From positions 1 through 36,692 of the forward strand of contig DTYH01000162.1 of the NCBI GenBank assembly GCA_012961955.1: 36,692 bases of DNA, given 5' to 3'. Every line of letters starts with the position of its first letter. Position 1 is the first letter of the stretch. Made by a program: the position numbers and the translations under genes. Shown here one piece after another: positions 34,655 through 36,692 of the stretch. Below the pieces are notes generated by a model that saw only the letters and a list, made by a program, of their open reading frames with translations, had not been told where the DNA came from and did no database searches. This DNA is from Desulfobacterales bacterium. Lineage in GTDB: Bacteria; Desulfobacterota; Desulfobacteria; Desulfobacterales; DTYH01.

Positions 34655-35521
34655 ATGAAAAATTTAAATATTATTATCATCACTGGCCTATCAGGGTCTG
34701 GAAAGAGTACTGCAATAAAGGCACTGGAAGATGTGGGATACTTCTGTATAGATAACCTCCCTATTTTCCTGCTCCCCAAATTCTTAGAATTACGACTTGA
34801 AGGTGCATGTGAGATTACGAAGCTTGCCCTTGTAATGGATCTGCGCGAAAAAGAGTTTCTCCACAAATATTCTGAAGTCTTTAGTGAGTTACGAAAACAG
34901 GGCTACAAGTTTGAGATCCTATTTCTAGAAGCCTCTACAGAGACCCTTTTACGGCGCTACAGCCAGACAAGAAGATATCATCCTCTGGCAGGAGACAAGA
35001 CTATTCGAGAAGGAATCGAGAAAGAAAGGGAACAGCTGAAAGATTTAAGAAAGATTGCCGACAAGGTTGTCGACACCTCCTATTTTAATGTACACGACCT
35101 TAAAAGCTTTATCGAACAATATGTCTCAAAAACCGGTCCCACAAACCAGTTAAGGGTTCATATTCTCTCTTTCGGATTTAAATATGGTATACCAAACGAT
35201 GCTGACATGATTATGGATATTCGTTTTTTGCCAAATCCCTATTTTGTTCCAGAGCTAAGACCTCTGGATGGAAGATCGTCCAAGGTTAAGGCCTACGTTA
35301 AGAGATGGAAAGAGACCAATATTTTTTTAGAAAAGTTCATGGATTTATTATATTATACCATTCCTCTTTATCAAAAAGAAGGTAAATCTCATCTCACGAT
35401 TGGCATTGGTTGTACTGGAGGAAAACACCGTTCAGTAACGGTTGCAGAAGAGATATTTTCACTATTAAGACAAAAAGTTGAACATATTGATATAAACCAT
35501 AGGGACATTGACCTAGCCTAA
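34655..35521 (+). CDS. rapZ: RNase adapter protein RapZ (YvcJ family)
   Basis: The 288-residue P-loop protein has Walker A GLSGSGKS (residues 11-18), GYFCIDNLPIFLL, VMDLREKEF, RRYSQTRRYHPLA, the conserved FGFKYGIPNDADMI and the C-terminal GIGCTGGKHRSVTVAE. In E. coli RapZ binds the GlmZ/GlmY small RNAs and controls GlmS, linking to cell-envelope precursor synthesis; in other bacteria only nucleotide hydrolysis is established. It follows ptsN by 15 nt and is probably co-transcribed with it. Confidence 0.95.
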   Translation: MKNLNIIIITGLSGSGKSTAIKALEDVGYFCIDNLPIFLLPKFLELRLEGACEITKLALVMDLREKEFLHKYSEVFSELRKQGYKFEILFLEASTETLLRRYSQTRRYHPLAGDKTIREGIEKEREQLKDLRKIADKVVDTSYFNVHDLKSFIEQYVSKTGPTNQLRVHILSFGFKYGIPNDADMIMDIRFLPNPYFVPELRPLDGRSSKVKAYVKRWKETNIFLEKFMDLLYYTIPLYQKEGKSHLTIGIGCTGGKHRSVTVAEEIFSLLRQKVEHIDINHRDIDLA

Positions 35522-35870
35522 CAGAATATGAATCAGGGAGCAAGGGGTCAGGGATTCTTCTTTAAGCCACCTTATTACCTGATTACCTGGCCACTGACCT
35601 CGGCTCCCTTAGGCCAGTTATCTCAACCCATATTCTGCAAGCGCCGAGTTTGCCGAAAAAACAAGACGGATTTGCTCTTATCTAATTGAAATTTAATAAG
35701 AAAGTATACTTTTAAAATTTGCGATTCAGGATTCAGAGTCGAGAAGATTTTTCAAGAAACCGCAAAGCAAAGTATTAAGAAAGGGGGTAGGGCCTACGCC
35801 TTAGATTGAACTCAGCTCATTGTAAAAAGAGCCAATTATGGAGCAAATTAATTAAGGGTCTTAACATCTT
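35522..35870. other. Gene-free gap with long inverted repeat
   Basis: I see no gene in these 349 bases. The left part holds the inverted repeat at 35535-35609. The rest is AT-rich, with runs such as AATTTAATAAG before EIIA(Man). The nearby GAGCAAAT region close to 35840 may hold its promoter, but no consensus pair is clear. Confidence 0.5.
35535..35609. repeat. Long imperfect inverted repeat after rapZ
   Basis: AGGGAGC-N4-GGTCAG (35535-35551) pairs with CTGACC-N3-GCTCCCT (35594-35609), a two-part 13-bp stem around a loop of about 42 nt. It could end the ptsN-rapZ transcript or be a dispersed element. Confidence 0.5.
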
Positions 35871-36284
35871 ATGGTAGGAATTGTAATAGTTGCTCATGGT
35901 CGTTTGGGCGAAGCATTGATTGAAGCTACCGAATTTATACTGGAAGACTCATGTGAGGCCACAGTTGCTGTCTCCATTGACGTAATTGAGGGGACTGAAA
36001 TGTTAAGGGACAGAATAAATACAGGGATTAAGAGAGTTGATCAGGGAGATGGCGTTCTTGTCCTAACTGATATGTTTGGAGGGACGCCTTCTAACCTGAG
36101 CCTATCTTTTCTCGAAGAAGGCAGGATCGAGGTGATTACTGGCGTTAATCTACCCATCCTGGTTAGAGCAGCCAGCTTGCGGAAAAAGATGGAGCTAAAA
36201 GAGCTGGCCCAATCGGTCCAAAGCTATGGAAAGAAAAGCATCTATCTCGCAAGCGATATCTTGAAAGGAAACAAACGGGCCTGA
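35871..36284 (+). CDS. PTS EIIA component, mannose family
   Basis: The 137-residue protein has the EIIA-Man start MVGIVIVAHGRLGEALIEA with phospho-accepting His9, the motif LTDMFGGTPSNLSLSFL and VITGVNLPILVRAA. In deltaproteobacteria such stand-alone EIIA(Man) proteins accompany HPr and EI in regulatory PTS sets without a transport permease. Here no HPr or EI follows; a rimI-like gene starts 2 nt after the stop instead. It is therefore probably regulatory. The start at 35871 lacks a strong ribosome binding site. Confidence 0.9.
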   Translation: MVGIVIVAHGRLGEALIEATEFILEDSCEATVAVSIDVIEGTEMLRDRINTGIKRVDQGDGVLVLTDMFGGTPSNLSLSFLEEGRIEVITGVNLPILVRAASLRKKMELKELAQSVQSYGKKSIYLASDILKGNKRA

Positions 36285-36286
36285 AA

Positions 36287-36692
36287 ATGTCCATAGGGGA
36301 TTCCTCACTTCCCTCCATCTTTATAACCTCCATGTCTGAGGCTGACATTGACGACGTAATTGAGATTGAAAGAGCCTCGTTTTCAACTCCGTGGACCAGG
36401 ATGGCTTTTAGACAGGAGATGGCCTTAAGAAATTCCCGTTGTATGGTAATTAAAAAGGAGGAGGGAAGAGATCCGCCCCGGCTAATTGCCTATATCTGCC
36501 TTAGATTCGTGGTAGATCAAATTCACATACTGAATCTGGCCGTAGCTCCTAGTTTTCGAGGAATGCGGTTAGGTACAATTCTCCTTGAAGAAAGCTTTGT
36601 TTTAGCAAAAAAACATTCCATCAAGTATTTAACCTTAGAGGTAAGGGCTAACAACAAACGCGCAATCGCTCTTTACAAAAAATGTGGCTTTA
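36287..36692 (+). CDS. rimI: RimI-like N-acetyltransferase, partial at right edge
   Basis: The frame starts at ATG 36287, just 2 nt after the EIIA(Man) stop, and runs off the window with 135 codons seen. GNAT features are clear: DVIEIERASFSTPWTRMAF near the start, LNLAVAPSFRGMRLGTILLE (acetyl-CoA loop) and the RimI-type LEVRANNKRAIALYKKCGF at the end. It acetylates the N-terminus of ribosomal protein S18 or similar substrates. Only about the last 15-25 residues are missing compared with usual RimI length. Coupled translation with the PTS gene is likely. Confidence 0.85.
   Translation, partial: MSIGDSSLPSIFITSMSEADIDDVIEIERASFSTPWTRMAFRQEMALRNSRCMVIKKEEGRDPPRLIAYICLRFVVDQIHILNLAVAPSFRGMRLGTILLEESFVLAKKHSIKYLTLEVRANNKRAIALYKKCGF

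Overview
The window looks like a chromosomal segment of a Gram-negative anaerobe of the deltaproteobacterial (Desulfobacterota) type. The evidence is gene content and order, not a database match: a kdsA-lptC-lptA-lptB-rpoN-hpf-ptsN-rapZ-EIIA(Man) block, a class III type IV pilin behind a sigma-54-like promoter, an NtrC/PilR-type regulator, and a HcyBio-family homocysteine biosynthesis protein typical of strict anaerobes.

Layout. (1) 1-1000, minus strand: remnant of a probable restriction-modification module, a DNA methyltransferase without its N-terminus and a partial partner gene at the left edge. (2) 1000-18660, minus strand: a surface-glycan or glycoprotein island dominated by polytopic GT-C-type enzymes. 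It holds a C-terminally truncated GT, a 59-residue two-helix membrane protein, a TPR-like membrane protein, a GT39-like enzyme with a TPR tail, a WLHL-type GT-C protein, a ruined SGNH hydrolase, two YfhO-family proteins, a ruined GT, a SAM methyltransferase, a DPM1-like GT2 and a DUF2723-TPR protein. (3) 18784-20679, plus strand: a TMTC-like GT-C/TPR protein. (4) 20748-22890, minus strand: pilin gene with promoter and palindromic sites, then a PilR-like regulator broken by three frameshifts. (5) 22875-28797, minus strand: housekeeping genes (pyrC, pyrB, lepB, HcyBio protein, M23 peptidase). (6) 28991-36692, plus strand: Kdo synthesis, LPS transport, sigma-54, ribosome hibernation, nitrogen-PTS genes and the start of rimI.

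How the parts may work together. A DPM1-like GT2 would make a polyprenyl-phosphate sugar, and the GT-C membrane enzymes would use such donors on the periplasmic face. Three different GT-C families here carry C-terminal TPR tails, as do the eukaryotic TMTC O-mannosyltransferases. The adjacent pilin ends in a Ser/Thr-rich tail. A pilin or envelope-protein O-glycosylation role is therefore a reasonable hypothesis, but it is inference. The sigma-54 gene and the PilR-like regulator that would be expected to drive the pilin promoter are both in the window, although the regulator gene is not intact as given.

Five genes in the left 23 kb are broken or fused, while the housekeeping genes are intact. 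Either the accessory island is decaying and recombining, or this part of the assembly has indel or chimera errors. Dispersed palindromic repeats and a 230-bp MITE-like element sit in the gene-free gaps. I found no tRNA, rRNA, CRISPR array or complete insertion sequence.
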